A stretch of 64,000 bases of DNA from Burkholderiales bacterium (lineage in GTDB: Bacteria > Pseudomonadota > Gammaproteobacteria > Burkholderiales > Burkholderiaceae_E): assembly GCA_026399835.1 (NCBI GenBank), contig JAPLQE010000017.1, positions 1-64,000 of the forward strand, read 5' to 3'. The notes beneath the pieces are model-generated. The model had not been told where the DNA came from. It did no database searches and was given only the letters and a program-made list of their open reading frames with translations. Both the position numbers and the translations under genes were made by a program. Positions within the stretch are counted from its first letter, which is position 1, and the number at the start of each line of letters is the position of its first letter. Of this stretch, positions 26,254 through 36,113 are shown piece by piece.

Positions 26254-26275
26254 TGATATGCGTTACTTATCATAT
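26254..26275 (-). promoter_or_regulatory. Candidate MarR operator and promoter region
   Basis: An AT-rich patch in very GC-rich surroundings with inverted arms ATATG...CATAT (spacer 10) and the overlapping pair TGATA...TATCA (spacer 9). It lies directly upstream of the marR-emrAB operon. MarR proteins typically bind AT-rich imperfect palindromes of about this size (family knowledge). Repression of the operon through this site is inference. It also contains TATGAT-like -10 candidates on the minus strand. Confidence 0.6.
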
Positions 26276-26429
26276 GTGCTGCACGCATTCTCGGGAAGCC
26301 CGACCGTTCCGGTGCCCTGGCGCAGCGCGACCCGCCGGATCGCCGCCCGCACGGGGCTCCCGCCGCCCGCGCGACTCGGGCATCATGGCTTTCCCCCCAG
26401 ACCGCCCGCACCGACGGGCCGCCCCCAGG

Positions 26430-27449
26430 ATGGAGACCCCCCAGGCCGATGCCTTCCGCGACGATGCCCGGCGATCCGACGGTGTCGGGCGACCTGGCGA
26501 GCGCCTGCCGTCCGAGCTGCTCGCCCCGCTGACCGCGCTCGATGACGCCCGCTCGCTGCGCGCGATGCTGCCGACCCTCGTGGCGCTCGTCGCCGTGCCC
26601 GCGGTCGCGGCTGCGGTGTGGACCCCCTGGGTCGTGGTCCCGGCGATCCTGGCGATCGCGGCACTGCAGCACGCGATGTTCGTGCTGGTCCACGAGGCCG
26701 CCCACTACCGGCTGCTGTCGGACCGGCGCGCCAACGACGCGGTCGGCCGCGCGCTCGGCGCGCTCGCGGGCATCTCGATGTGCACCTACCGCATCGTGCA
26801 CCGGCTCCACCACAACCACCTGTACGGCGACGTCGACCCGGACATCGCGCTGCACGGCGGCTATCCGCGCGGCCGTGCCTACCTGCTGCGCAAGCTCGCG
26901 ACCGACCTCACCGGCCGCACCGCCTGGAAGACCTACCGCTATTTCTTCGGCGCGCCGGCGGCCAACGCCGAGACCGCGACCGCGCAGCGGCCCCTCGACG
27001 ACACGCCGGCCTCGCTGCGGGCCGACGCCACGCGCGACCGCCGGACCGTGATCGCGGTGCAGCTCGCGCTGCCGGTCGCGGCACTGGCGCTCGGCGGCCC
27101 CGCGGGCCTGGCGAAGTACGCGCTGCTCTGGCTGCTGCCCGCGCTCACCGTGCTGCAGGCGCTGCTGCGCCTGCGCGCGATCGCCGAGCACGGCGCCCCG
27201 GCCGGCTACGAGTCGGCGCTGGTCGCCGCGCGCACCAACCTCGCCGGGCCGCTGGCGCGCGTGGTGCTGTTCCCGCACCACGTCGGCTACCACATCGAGC
27301 ACCACCTGTATCCCGCGGTGCCGCATTACCGTCTGCCCGAGCTTCACGCTCTGCTGCGCGCGCGCGGCATGCTCGACGGGGCGGAGGTCAGGCGCCTGCC
27401 CGAGACCTGGGCGCGCGTCTATGCCGAGCGCACGTCCGCGCCGGGCTGA
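26430..27449 (+). CDS. Membrane fatty acid desaturase-type di-iron enzyme
   Basis: 339 residues with the three His boxes of integral-membrane desaturases/hydroxylases: HEAAH (88-92), HRLHHNH (124-130) and HIEHH (288-292). Hydrophobic stretches lie at about residues 45-85 and 220-250. [15 protein letters not shown] is typical for the final box. The enzyme uses two irons and O2 to desaturate or hydroxylate a lipid or alkyl chain. Divergent from the MarR operon. The ATG is taken because it precedes the conserved part by about 50 residues; further upstream ATGs give only a Pro/Arg-rich extension. Confidence 0.88.
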   Translation: METPQADAFRDDARRSDGVGRPGERLPSELLAPLTALDDARSLRAMLPTLVALVAVPAVAAAVWTPWVVVPAILAIAALQHAMFVLVHEAAHYRLLSDRRANDAVGRALGALAGISMCTYRIVHRLHHNHLYGDVDPDIALHGGYPRGRAYLLRKLATDLTGRTAWKTYRYFFGAPAANAETATAQRPLDDTPASLRADATRDRRTVIAVQLALPVAALALGGPAGLAKYALLWLLPALTVLQALLRLRAIAEHGAPAGYESALVAARTNLAGPLARVVLFPHHVGYHIEHHLYPAVPHYRLPELHALLRARGMLDGAEVRRLPETWARVYAERTSAPG

Positions 27450-27539
27450 ATGGCCTTCCGACCCCTGCCAGACATATCATTGTCACAAGCGCTGCCCAGA
27501 CTGCGCCGCTTCATCCCGACGCTGCCCACCGGAGACACC

Positions 27540-28847
27540 ATGACATTCAGGTCCCTCATCGCGGCCGCGGCCTTCGCCGCCGCCGCCACCCCCGCCTACG
27601 CCCAGGTCGAGATCCAGTGGTGGCATGCCATGGGCGGTGCCCTCGGCGAATGGGTCAACGGGCTGGCCAAAGACTTCAACGACAGCCAGAAGGCCTACAA
27701 GGTCGTGCCGACCTTCAAGGGCACCTACGACGAGGCGCTCACCGGCGCCGTCGCCGCCTACCGCGCGGGCAACGCCCCGCACGTGCTGCAGGTGTTCGAG
27801 GTCGGCACCGCCACGATGATGGCCAGCAAGGGCGTGATCGTGCCGGTGGGCAAGGTCATGTCGGACGCCGGCTTCAAGTTCGACCCGAACGCCTACGTGT
27901 CGGCGGTCGCGGGCTACTACACCGCGCCGAACGGCCAGATGATGAGCCTGCCGTTCAACAGCTCGACGACGGTGTTCCACTACAACAAGGACGCGTTCAA
28001 GGCGGCTGGCCTCGACCCCGAGAACCCGCCCAAGACCTGGCCCGAGGTGGTGCGCGCAGCCGCCACGCTCAAGGCCAGCGGCCACAAGTGCCCGCTGACC
28101 TCGAGCTGGATCAGCTGGACGCAGCTCGAGAGCTTCTCGGCCTGGCACAACGTCGAGTTCGCCACCAAGCGCAACGGCTTCAACGGCCTGGACACGCGCC
28201 TGGCCTTCAACTCGCCATTGCACCTGCGCCACATCGAGAACCTCGCCAACCTGTCGCAGCAGGGCCTGTTCGTCTACAAGGGCCGTGCCAACACCGCCGA
28301 CGCCACCTTCGTCTCGGGCGAGTGCGCGATGACGACCGGCTCGTCCGCGCTCTACGGCAACATCAAGCGCAACGCGAAGTTCGCCGCCGGCATCTCGACG
28401 CTGCCCTACTACCCGGACGTCCCCGGCACGCCGCAGAACACCGTCATCGGCGGCGCGAGCCTGTGGGTGATGTCGGGCAAGAAGGCCGAGGAGTACAAGG
28501 GCGTGGCCGCGTTCTTCGACCACCTGTCGAAGGCCGACGTGCAGGCGAAGAGCCATCAGCAGACCGGCTACCTGCCGACCACGATGGGTGCCTTCGAGCT
28601 GACCGAGAAGGCCGGCTTCTACAAGCAGAACCCGGGCACCGACGTGTCGGTCAACCAGATGATCCGCAAGACGACCGACAAGTCGCGCGGCATCCGGCTG
28701 GGCAACTTCGTGCAGATCCGCACGATCATCGACGAGGAACTCGAGCAGGTCTGGGCGGGCAAGAAGACGGCGAAGGACGCGCTCGACACCGCGGTCAAGC
28801 GCGGCAACGAGCAGCTCGAGCGCTTCGAGAAGGCGAACAAGACCTGA
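27540..28847 (+). CDS. ugpB: sn-Glycerol-3-phosphate-type ABC transporter binding protein (UgpB)
   Basis: A 435-residue periplasmic binding protein with a Sec signal peptide ending [64 protein letters not shown] and [20 protein letters not shown] are near-exact UgpB blocks. It should capture glycerol-3-phosphate or glycerophosphodiesters. First gene of ugpBAEC. GGAG lies 7 nt before the ATG. A strong hairpin behind the gene probably raises its expression relative to the permease genes. Confidence 0.94.
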   Translation: MTFRSLIAAAAFAAAATPAYAQVEIQWWHAMGGALGEWVNGLAKDFNDSQKAYKVVPTFKGTYDEALTGAVAAYRAGNAPHVLQVFEVGTATMMASKGVIVPVGKVMSDAGFKFDPNAYVSAVAGYYTAPNGQMMSLPFNSSTTVFHYNKDAFKAAGLDPENPPKTWPEVVRAAATLKASGHKCPLTSSWISWTQLESFSAWHNVEFATKRNGFNGLDTRLAFNSPLHLRHIENLANLSQQGLFVYKGRANTADATFVSGECAMTTGSSALYGNIKRNAKFAAGISTLPYYPDVPGTPQNTVIGGASLWVMSGKKAEEYKGVAAFFDHLSKADVQAKSHQQTGYLPTTMGAFELTEKAGFYKQNPGTDVSVNQMIRKTTDKSRGIRLGNFVQIRTIIDEELEQVWAGKKTAKDALDTAVKRGNEQLERFEKANKT

Positions 28848-28853
28848 CGACCC

Positions 28854-28876
28854 GGCGGGCGCGCATCGCGCCCGCC
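28854..28876 (+). terminator. Intercistronic hairpin after ugpB
   Basis: A perfect 10-bp stem GGCGGGCGCG / CGCGCCCGCC with a CAT loop starts 6 nt behind the ugpB stop and is followed by CCCCTTCG. Such hairpins behind binding-protein genes often stabilise the upstream mRNA and partly stop transcription, which gives an excess of the binding protein over the permease (established pattern; effect here inferred). Confidence 0.65.
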
Positions 28877-28927
28877 CCCCTTCGATCCGCCGGCAGCGCG
28901 ACGCCGGCGTGCCTGCCGGATCCCTGC

Positions 28928-29815
28928 GTGGCCACCGAGAAGCGCGTCCGATTCCAGAGCCGCTGGCTGCCCTACGCGCTGATCGCGCCGCAGATGGCGG
29001 TCGTGCTGGTGTTCTTCTTCTGGCCCGCCGGGCAGGCGCTCTGGCAGAGCGTGCTGTCCCAGGATGCCTTCGGCACGTCGATCGAGTTCGTCGGGCTCGA
29101 GAACTTCCAGCGGCTGTTCGACGATACCACCTACCTCGCGTCCTTCTACACGACCGCGGTGTTCTCGGTGCTGGTCGCGGTCATCGGCCTCGTGCTCGCG
29201 CTGCTGCTGGCGGTGATGGCCGACCGGGTGATGCAGGGCTCGTCCCTCTACCGCACCCTGCTGATCTGGCCGTATGCGGTGGCACCGGCGATCGCCGGCG
29301 TGCTCTGGCTCTTCATGTTCGCGCCGTCGATCGGGATCGTCAGCCATGCGCTCAACGCGGCCGGCTTCGACTGGAACCATCTGCTCGACGGCCGCGACGC
29401 GATGGCGCTGATCGTGATGGCGGCGGTCTGGAAGCAGATCTCCTACAACTTCCTCTTCTTCCTCGCCGGCCTGCAGTCGATCCCCAAGAGCCTGATCGAG
29501 GCGGCCGCGATCGACGGCGCGCGGCCGTGGCGGCGCTTCTGGACGATCGTCTTCCCGCTGCTGTCGCCGACCACCTTCTTCCTGCTGGTGATCAACGTCG
29601 TCTACGTGTTCATCGACACCTTCGCGATCGTCGACGCGGCCACGCAGGGCGGCCCGGGCAAGGACACCGCGATCCTGGTCTACAAGATCTACTACGACGG
29701 CTTCAAGGCGATGGACCTCGGCGGCTCGGCCGCGCAGTCGGTCGTGCTGATGGTGATCCTGATCGCGCTCACCGCGATCCAGTTCCGGTACGTCGAGCGC
29801 AAGGTCCAGTACTGA
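28928..29815 (+). CDS. ugpA: sn-Glycerol-3-phosphate-type ABC permease (UgpA)
   Basis: 295 residues, six transmembrane helices. [20 protein letters not shown], the loop [19 protein letters not shown] and the EAA motif [20 protein letters not shown] are typical of UgpA. The start is a GTG; no strong ribosome-binding site is visible, and the next in-frame start would remove part of the first helix. It pairs with UgpE to form the channel. Confidence 0.92.
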   Translation: MATEKRVRFQSRWLPYALIAPQMAVVLVFFFWPAGQALWQSVLSQDAFGTSIEFVGLENFQRLFDDTTYLASFYTTAVFSVLVAVIGLVLALLLAVMADRVMQGSSLYRTLLIWPYAVAPAIAGVLWLFMFAPSIGIVSHALNAAGFDWNHLLDGRDAMALIVMAAVWKQISYNFLFFLAGLQSIPKSLIEAAAIDGARPWRRFWTIVFPLLSPTTFFLLVINVVYVFIDTFAIVDAATQGGPGKDTAILVYKIYYDGFKAMDLGGSAAQSVVLMVILIALTAIQFRYVERKVQY

Positions 29816-29891
29816 TGCCCCCACACTCACTTCGTTCGCTGCCCCCCGAGGGGGCGCGTCAGCGCCTTCGGGCGGCCGGGCGGCGCTGACA
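29816..29891. repeat. Intergenic repeat of Burkholderiales type
   Basis: The 77 bp between ugpA and ugpE start with TGCCCCCACACTCACTTCGT and continue with a CCCCCCGAGGGGG stem and GCGCCTTCGGGCGGCC. From memory, this layout (CCCCCAC, TCACTTCGTTCGCTG-like part, CCCCCGAGGGGG) is an abundant short interspersed repeat between Burkholderiales genes, especially in Comamonadaceae. It interrupts an otherwise tightly packed operon. I see only one copy in the window, so repetition is from general knowledge, not shown here. Confidence 0.55.
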
Positions 29892-29892
29892 C

Positions 29893-30750
29893 ATGGTCGA
29901 GCGCCGCCCCGGGCTGAACGTGCTCGCCCACCTGATCCTCATCCTCGGCGTGGCCATCGTGGCCTTCCCGCTGTGGATGACCTTCGTCGCGTCGACCCAG
30001 ACCGCCGAGCAGATCGTGCAGAACCGGCCGATGTCGCTGCTGCCGGGCGACAACCTCGTCGAGACCTACCGGGTCGCGCTGTTCGGCGGGCAGTCGAACT
30101 ACGGCAGCGCGATCGCACCGGTGCTGCCGATGCTCAAGGTGAGCCTGATCTCCGCGCTGGTGATCGCCGTCGGCAAGATCGCGATCTCGCTGCTGTCGGC
30201 CTTCGCCTTCGTGTACTTCCGATTCCCCGGCCGCTCGCTGTGCTTCTGGATGGTGTTCGTCACGCTGATGCTGCCGGTGGAGGTGCGCATCGGGCCGACC
30301 TACGAGGTGGTGTCGAACCTCGGCATGCTCAACACCTACGCGGGCCTGACGGTGCCACTGATCGCCTCGGCCACCGCGACCTTCCTCTTCCGGCAGTTCT
30401 TCCTGACCGTGCCCGACGAGCTGGTCGAGGCCTCGCGCATCGACGGCGCCGGGCCGATCCGGTTCTTCCGTGACGTGCTGGTGCCGCTGTCGGCCACCAG
30501 CATCGCCGCGCTCTTCGTGATCCAGTTCATCTACGGCTGGAACCAGTACCTGTGGCCGCTGCTGGTCACCACCGACGAATCGAGATACCCGATCGTGATG
30601 GGCATCAAGCGCATGATCTCGGGCGGCGACGCCGCCACCGAGTGGAACGTCGTGATGGCCACCGCGATGCTCGCGATGATCCCGCCGGCGCTGATCGTCC
30701 TCGGCATGCAGAAATGGTTCGTCAAGGGCCTGGTCGACGCGGAGAAATGA
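29893..30750 (+). CDS. ugpE: sn-Glycerol-3-phosphate-type ABC permease (UgpE)
   Basis: 285 residues with six transmembrane helices. [20 protein letters not shown] followed by [10 protein letters not shown] and the EAA motif [20 protein letters not shown] are UgpE signatures, and the end [11 protein letters not shown] is complete. It lies behind the interspersed repeat and 1 nt before the start of ugpC, so the last two genes are tightly coupled. Confidence 0.93.
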   Translation: MVERRPGLNVLAHLILILGVAIVAFPLWMTFVASTQTAEQIVQNRPMSLLPGDNLVETYRVALFGGQSNYGSAIAPVLPMLKVSLISALVIAVGKIAISLLSAFAFVYFRFPGRSLCFWMVFVTLMLPVEVRIGPTYEVVSNLGMLNTYAGLTVPLIASATATFLFRQFFLTVPDELVEASRIDGAGPIRFFRDVLVPLSATSIAALFVIQFIYGWNQYLWPLLVTTDESRYPIVMGIKRMISGGDAATEWNVVMATAMLAMIPPALIVLGMQKWFVKGLVDAEK

Positions 30751-30751
30751 C

Positions 30752-31812
<1,061 letters not shown>

Positions 31813-31816
<4 letters not shown>

Positions 31817-32988
31817 CGCCGACGCCGACGGATCCGGGCGTGGCGCTGCCTCCGCTCGATGCGGCGCTCCTGCCGCCCGGCATCCGGGCGCGCTTCGTCG
31901 AAGGCGTCAACGGCCTGCGCATGCACGTGCTCGAGGCCGGCCACGAGCGGCCGGACGCGCCGATGCTGCTGCTGCTGCACGGCTTCCCCGAGCTCGCGTA
32001 CAGCTGGCGAGCGGTGATGCCGGCGCTCGCCGACGCCGGCTGGCACGTGGTCGCGCCCGACCAGCGCGGCTACGGCCGCACCACCGGCTGGACGCGCGGC
32101 TACGATGCCGATCTCGCCGAGTTCCGGATGGCGAACCTGGTGCGCGACGCGCTGGGGCTGGTCGCGGCGCTCGGCCGCCGGCATGTCGACGCGGTGATCG
32201 GGCACGACTTCGGCTCGCCGGTGGCGGCCTGGTGCGCGCTGATGCGACCCGACGTGTTCCGCGCGGTGGTGACGATGAGCGCGCCCTTCGGCGGGCCGCC
32301 GACGCTGCCGCCGCTGGGCGGTGAGCGCGCGCCGCGCGATGCGTCGCTCGCGCTGGCCGCGCTGGCCGCGCTGCCGCGACCGCGCAAGCACTACCAGTGG
32401 TACTACTCGACGCCCGCGGCCGAGGCCGACATGCTCGGCGCGCCCGAGGGGCTGCAGGCCTTCCTGCGCGACTACTACCACGCCAAGAGCGCGGACCTCG
32501 CCTCGAACCGGCCCCATCCGCTGCGCGCCTGGGAGGCCGAGGAACTCGCCAGGCTGCCCACCTACTACGTGATGGACCTCGAGGCGGACATGCCCGCGTC
32601 GGTGGCCGCCGACCGGCCCACCGCCGCGCAGGTCGCCGCCTGCCGCTGGCTGCCCGACGAGGCGCTCGCCGTCTATGCCGGCGAGTACGCGCGGGCGGGG
32701 TTCCAGGGCGGCCTGCAGTGGTACCGCTGCGGGACCTCCGGGCGCTTCCTCGCCGAGCAGCAGACCTGGGCGGGTCGCCGGATCGACGTGCCGGCGATGT
32801 TCGTGGCCGGCGCCAGCGACTGGGGCATCCACCAGAAGCCGGGCGAGTTCGAGTCGATGGGCACGCGCGGGTTCTCGCGACTGCTCGCGTGCGAGCTCGT
32901 CGCGGGCGCCGGACACTGGGTGCAGCAGGAGCAGCCGGAGGCCGTTGTCCGTCTGCTGCTCGACTTCCTGCGCGACGCGCGGCGCTGA
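31813..32988 (+). CDS. Alpha/beta hydrolase (epoxide hydrolase-like) coupled to ugpC
   Basis: A 391-residue hydrolase. [20 protein letters not shown] is the oxyanion-hole motif, [11 protein letters not shown] the following loop, [11 protein letters not shown] the nucleophile elbow with Asp as in epoxide hydrolases and haloalkane dehalogenases, and [12 protein letters not shown] holds the catalytic His. The ATG overlaps the ugpC stop. An esterase or epoxide hydrolase coupled to a glycerol-3-phosphate importer is unusual; it may act on an imported ester or be there by chance. The cap region is longer than in most members. Confidence 0.88.
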
Positions 32989-33004
32989 GCGCCGCGCCGC
33001 CGGC

Positions 33005-33229
33005 TCACTCCCCGCGCTTGGGCTTCTGCGCCAGCGCCTGGGCGACGAGCATGTCGATCACCTCGCCCTGGCTGGGCAGGTTCTCGCTCGCCTTCATCCG
33101 GGTCAGGCCTTCCCGGGTGGTCGCCTTGACGAGGACGTTGATGTAGACCCGCTTCGGGGGACGTCCCCGGCGAGCCGGGGTTGCCGTCGTCGCAGGTTCC
33201 TGTCGCTTCGTCGTCGTCGTCATCGTCAT
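33005..33229 (-). CDS. Small AT-hook DNA-binding protein
   Basis: 74 residues. ARRGRPPKR is an AT-hook (RGRP core) that binds the minor groove of AT-rich DNA. The remaining YINVLVKATTREGLTRMKAS and then LPSQGEVIDMLVAQAL look like a small ribbon-helix-helix domain. The N-terminus is Thr-rich. AT-hook proteins are rare in bacteria but occur in Burkholderiales and Myxococcales. The promoter region is AT-rich and holds two palindromes, so it may regulate itself. Start chosen at the ATG six nucleotides upstream of another in-frame ATG; no clear ribosome-binding site. Confidence 0.65.
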   Translation of the reverse strand: MTMTTTTKRQEPATTATPARRGRPPKRVYINVLVKATTREGLTRMKASENLPSQGEVIDMLVAQALAQKPKRGE

Positions 33230-33248
33230 GTCTAAGTGTGTCTTAAAG

Positions 33249-33302
33249 GTTTCATGGAAACTTAGCCCAGGAGGGTAGCATCTGCAATCACCCTATGGGT
33301 GA
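33249..33302 (-). promoter_or_regulatory. Promoter with two palindromes for the AT-hook gene
   Basis: On the minus strand TTGCAG (33282-33287) and TAAGTT (33259-33264) are separated by 17 bp, a good sigma-70 promoter. A perfect inverted repeat GTTTC-ATG-GAAAC (33249-33261) overlaps the -10 box and the likely transcription start, and a second, TCACCC-TAT-GGGTGA (33288-33302), lies just upstream of the -35 box. The spacing suits operator binding on both sides of RNA polymerase. Which protein binds is unknown. Confidence 0.6.
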
Positions 33303-33342
33303 CAGGGTGGTTCCGAACCGTGATTCGTCTCATGCCACGGGC

Positions 33343-33678
33343 TTAGTCGCACCGATGACCCGTGGCGAGGCGCTCGGCAAGGAAGCGCCCCATCGACGGG
33401 GCCGCCAGCCAGGCCTCGAGCAGGTCCCGGTCGACGCCGCAGAAGGGTCGGAAGCGGCCGCCGATCTCGGCAAGGGCGAGCTGGCGCTCCGGGTCGTGGC
33501 AGAGGCGGCCGACCGTGGTGCTGCGGGCGATCGCCGTGCAGTCGAAGCCCTCGAGCCGGGTCGGCCCGAGCCCCTCGACCAGCACCCGCTCACCGCGCGG
33601 GGCCTCTGCCGGCGGCGGCGCGGCCGGCGGGACGAGCACGGCGAGCCACATCATCCACATCGCGATCAGGGCGGACAT
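33343..33678 (-). CDS. Exported KTSC-domain protein
   Basis: 111 residues: a hydrophobic signal segment ([18 protein letters not shown]), then a KTSC-type domain of about 65 residues with [20 protein letters not shown] and [20 protein letters not shown]. The KTSC domain (named for Lys-Thr-Ser-Cys) is a small beta-rich fold of unknown function, sometimes fused to lysyl-tRNA synthetases or helicases. Here it would be exported. It is divergent from hutH with 99 bp between. Confidence 0.7.
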   Translation of the reverse strand: MSALIAMWMMWLAVLVPPAAPPPAEAPRGERVLVEGLGPTRLEGFDCTAIARSTTVGRLCHDPERQLALAEIGGRFRPFCGVDRDLLEAWLAAPSMGRFLAERLATGHRCD

Positions 33679-33777
33679 CGGCGGATTCCCGGTCGGCCAG
33701 CATACCGCGCGCAGCGGGTCGGCTACGATGGGCTCGGACGCCGCCGCCGGTGGCGAGTGTCGCGACGGAGGCGGTGC

Positions 33778-35307
33778 ATGGCGGTGACCCTGACGCCCGG
33801 GCGGGTGTCGCTCGGCGACTGGCGCGCGATCCTCGCCGGGGCGCCGGTCGCGCTCGATCAGGGCGGCGCCGACAGGGTGGCCGCGAGTGCCGATGCGGTT
33901 CGCCGCATCCTCGCCGTGGGCGCGCCGGTCTACGGCATCAACACCGGCTTCGGCAAGCTCGCCAGCGTCCGGATCGAGGACGCCGACCTGCGCACGCTCC
34001 AGCGCAACATCGTTCTGTCGCACGCCGCGGGCGTCGGCGAGCCGATGCCGGTACGCGTCGTGCGGCTGATGATGGCGCTCAAGCTGGCGAGCCTGGCGCA
34101 GGGCGCCTCGGGCATCCGGCCGGCGACCCTGGCGATGCTCGAGGCGATGCTGGCGCGCGGTCTCTCGCCGGTGGTGCCGTGCCAGGGCTCGGTAGGTGCC
34201 TCGGGTGACCTCGCACCGCTCGCGCACATGGCCGCGACGATGCTCGGCGTCGGCGAGATCGACACCGACGCGGGTCGGCTGCCCGCGCTCGAGGCGCTGA
34301 ATGCCGCGGGCCTCGCACCCATCGAGCTCGACGCGAAGGAGGGTCTCGCGCTGCTCAATGGCACGCAGTTCTCCACCGCGTACGCGCTCGCCGGCCTGTT
34401 CGACGCCGAGGCCCTGATGCAGGCGGCGATCGTCACCGGGGCGCTCTCGACCGACGCGGCCCGTGGCACCGACACGCCGTTCGACGAGCGCATCCACCGG
34501 TTGCGAGGCCACCCCGGGCAGCTCGACACCGCGCGCGCCTACCGCGCGCTGATGGCCGGCAGCGCGATCCGCGCCTCGCACCTCTTGGGCGACGCGCGTG
34601 TGCAGGATCCGTACTGCCTGCGCTGCCAGCCGCAGGTGATGGGCGCGGTGCTCGACCTGCTGCGCCAGGCCGCGACCACGCTGGCCATCGAGGCCAACGG
34701 CGTCTCCGACAACCCGCTGATCCTCGCCGACACCGGCGAAGCGCTGTCCGGCGGCAACTTCCACGCCGAGCCGGTGGCGTTCGCGGCCGACATGATCGCG
34801 ATGGCGATCTGCGAGGTCGGCTCGCTCGCCGAGCGGCGCATCGCGATGCTGGTCGATCCTGCGCTCTCCGGCCTGCCGGCCTTCCTCACGCCGCGCCCCG
34901 GCCTGAACTCGGGCTTCATGATCCCGCAGGTGACCGCGGCCGCGCTGGTCGCCGAGAACCGCCAGCGGGCCTTCCCCGCCAGCGTCGACTCGATTCCGAC
35001 CTCCGCGAACCAGGAGGACCACGTGTCGATGGCCGCGCACGGCGCGCGCCGCCTCGGCCAGATGGCCGCCGATGCGCGCGCCATCGTGGCCATCGAGCTG
35101 CTGGCGGCCGCACAGGCCTGCGACTTCCATGCGCCGCTCGCCTCGAGCCCGCCTCTGGAGGCCGTGCGCGCGCTGCTGCGCGCCCGCGTGCCGACGCTGG
35201 GCGATGACCGTCACCTGCACCCGGACATCGCCGAGTCCATCGCGCTGGTCGCGGCGGGCGCGCTGCCGCGCGCGGCGGGCGCCGTGCCGCTGCCCGCGCT
35301 CGGCTGA
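33778..35307 (+). CDS. hutH: Histidine ammonia-lyase
   Basis: A 509-residue aromatic amino acid lyase. [16 protein letters not shown], the Ala141-Ser142-Gly143 triad in [14 protein letters not shown] that cyclises to the MIO cofactor, and [20 protein letters not shown] followed by GNFHAE are histidase features. It deaminates histidine to urocanate. None of the other hut genes is nearby, so this may be a second copy or a lyase with changed specificity. GGAGG about 6 nt before the ATG. Confidence 0.92.
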   Translation: MAVTLTPGRVSLGDWRAILAGAPVALDQGGADRVAASADAVRRILAVGAPVYGINTGFGKLASVRIEDADLRTLQRNIVLSHAAGVGEPMPVRVVRLMMALKLASLAQGASGIRPATLAMLEAMLARGLSPVVPCQGSVGASGDLAPLAHMAATMLGVGEIDTDAGRLPALEALNAAGLAPIELDAKEGLALLNGTQFSTAYALAGLFDAEALMQAAIVTGALSTDAARGTDTPFDERIHRLRGHPGQLDTARAYRALMAGSAIRASHLLGDARVQDPYCLRCQPQVMGAVLDLLRQAATTLAIEANGVSDNPLILADTGEALSGGNFHAEPVAFAADMIAMAICEVGSLAERRIAMLVDPALSGLPAFLTPRPGLNSGFMIPQVTAAALVAENRQRAFPASVDSIPTSANQEDHVSMAAHGARRLGQMAADARAIVAIELLAAAQACDFHAPLASSPPLEAVRALLRARVPTLGDDRHLHPDIAESIALVAAGALPRAAGAVPLPALG

Positions 35308-35420
35308 ACGCGCCGCGGCGGCAGCTCGCTCTGGCCGGCGCTTGGGAGACGGAACGCATCCGGTCGACGGTGCCCCGTGGCCGTTCGACCCTCGGGCGGG
35401 GCGGGCGGGCGGGGCGTGCC

Positions 35421-35426
35421 TATAAT
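35421..35426 (+). promoter_or_regulatory. Perfect -10 box of the metal-efflux operon, possibly leaderless
   Basis: TATAAT stands 6 nt before the ATG of the first gene. Transcription should therefore start at or next to the A of the start codon, giving an mRNA without a leader. The -35 region is only G/C-rich, so an activator (MerR- or CzcR-like) might be needed. No other TATAAT of this quality was noticed in a similar place. Confidence 0.6.
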
Positions 35427-35432
35427 CGGGCG

Positions 35433-35996
35433 ATGCGCCGCGTCCTGATGATGCTGCTGGTCGTCCTCCTGCCGTTCAACGGCTGGGCGGGCGTCGCATC
35501 GCTGCGCTGCCTGCACGAGGCGGCGGGCGGGGCGGCGGTGGCGTTCGGCCATGCCGGGCAGGGCGGCCACGCTCACCGTGGCGATGCCGTCGCGCACGTG
35601 ACCCCCGCCGTGCATGCCGAACAGGTCGCGCTGGCGCTGCACGCGGATGGCGCAGATCACGCCGGTCACGCCGGTCACGCCGGTCACTCGGATCATTCGT
35701 ATCATTCGGATCATTCGGATCGTCACCGTGTCGCGCACGGCGACCGCGTGACGCACGCCGACGCCGACGCGGCTGCCGAGGTCGATGCGACGGCGAGCGC
35801 GGCCGACGGGGTCGACTGCGCCCACGCCGACTGCAGCGGCTGCTGCCACGCCAGCGGCTCGGTCGCCGTGGGTTTCGCGCGCCTGCTGGCGGTCGGCGCG
35901 GCGGTCGGCGGGGTGCACGCGGCCGTCGCCGACGTGTCGCCCGACTCGCCCGCCCTCGACGGGCCGTTCCGGCCGCCCAGGACCGCGTCCGCCTGA
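35433..35996 (+). CDS. czcI: CzcI-like His-rich exported protein
   Basis: 187 residues. The signal peptide RRVLMMLLVVLLPFNGWAGV and the following CLHEAA resemble CzcI, a short protein encoded at the head of czcCBA operons. Between residues 50 and 120 there are many His, with HAGHAGHAGHSDHSYHSDHS as a near-repeat, and the C-terminal part contains CAHADCSGCCHASG. These would bind Zn, Co, Cd or Cu in the periplasm. The real CzcI is shorter; the His-rich insert is unusual. It is directly followed by an RND efflux operon. Start is only 6 nt behind a perfect -10 box. Confidence 0.75.
   Translation: MRRVLMMLLVVLLPFNGWAGVASLRCLHEAAGGAAVAFGHAGQGGHAHRGDAVAHVTPAVHAEQVALALHADGADHAGHAGHAGHSDHSYHSDHSDRHRVAHGDRVTHADADAAAEVDATASAADGVDCAHADCSGCCHASGSVAVGFARLLAVGAAVGGVHAAVADVSPDSPALDGPFRPPRTASA
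35655..35725 (+). repeat. 9-bp tandem repeat encoding a His-rich tract
   Basis: Units GGTCACGCC and GGATCATTC alternate in tandem within czcI and encode G-H-A and S-D-H triplets. Each unit is 9 bp, so copy-number change keeps the frame and changes only the number of metal-binding His residues. Confidence 0.7.
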
Positions 35997-36113
35997 CCCG
36001 GCGGACTGCTCCGCTCCCCCCGCTCCCGCGCCGTCCCAGGCGCGGACCGCGCGGCGCCGAAGTGCCCGCCGGGTGTTGCCGACCCCCGTTCAACGTGGTG
36101 CGACACCCGAATC

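Noticed and set aside
35655-35725. Short regular repeats looking like a small CRISPR array
   Set aside because: Units are only 9 bp, contiguous and coding for His triplets; no spacers and no cas genes.
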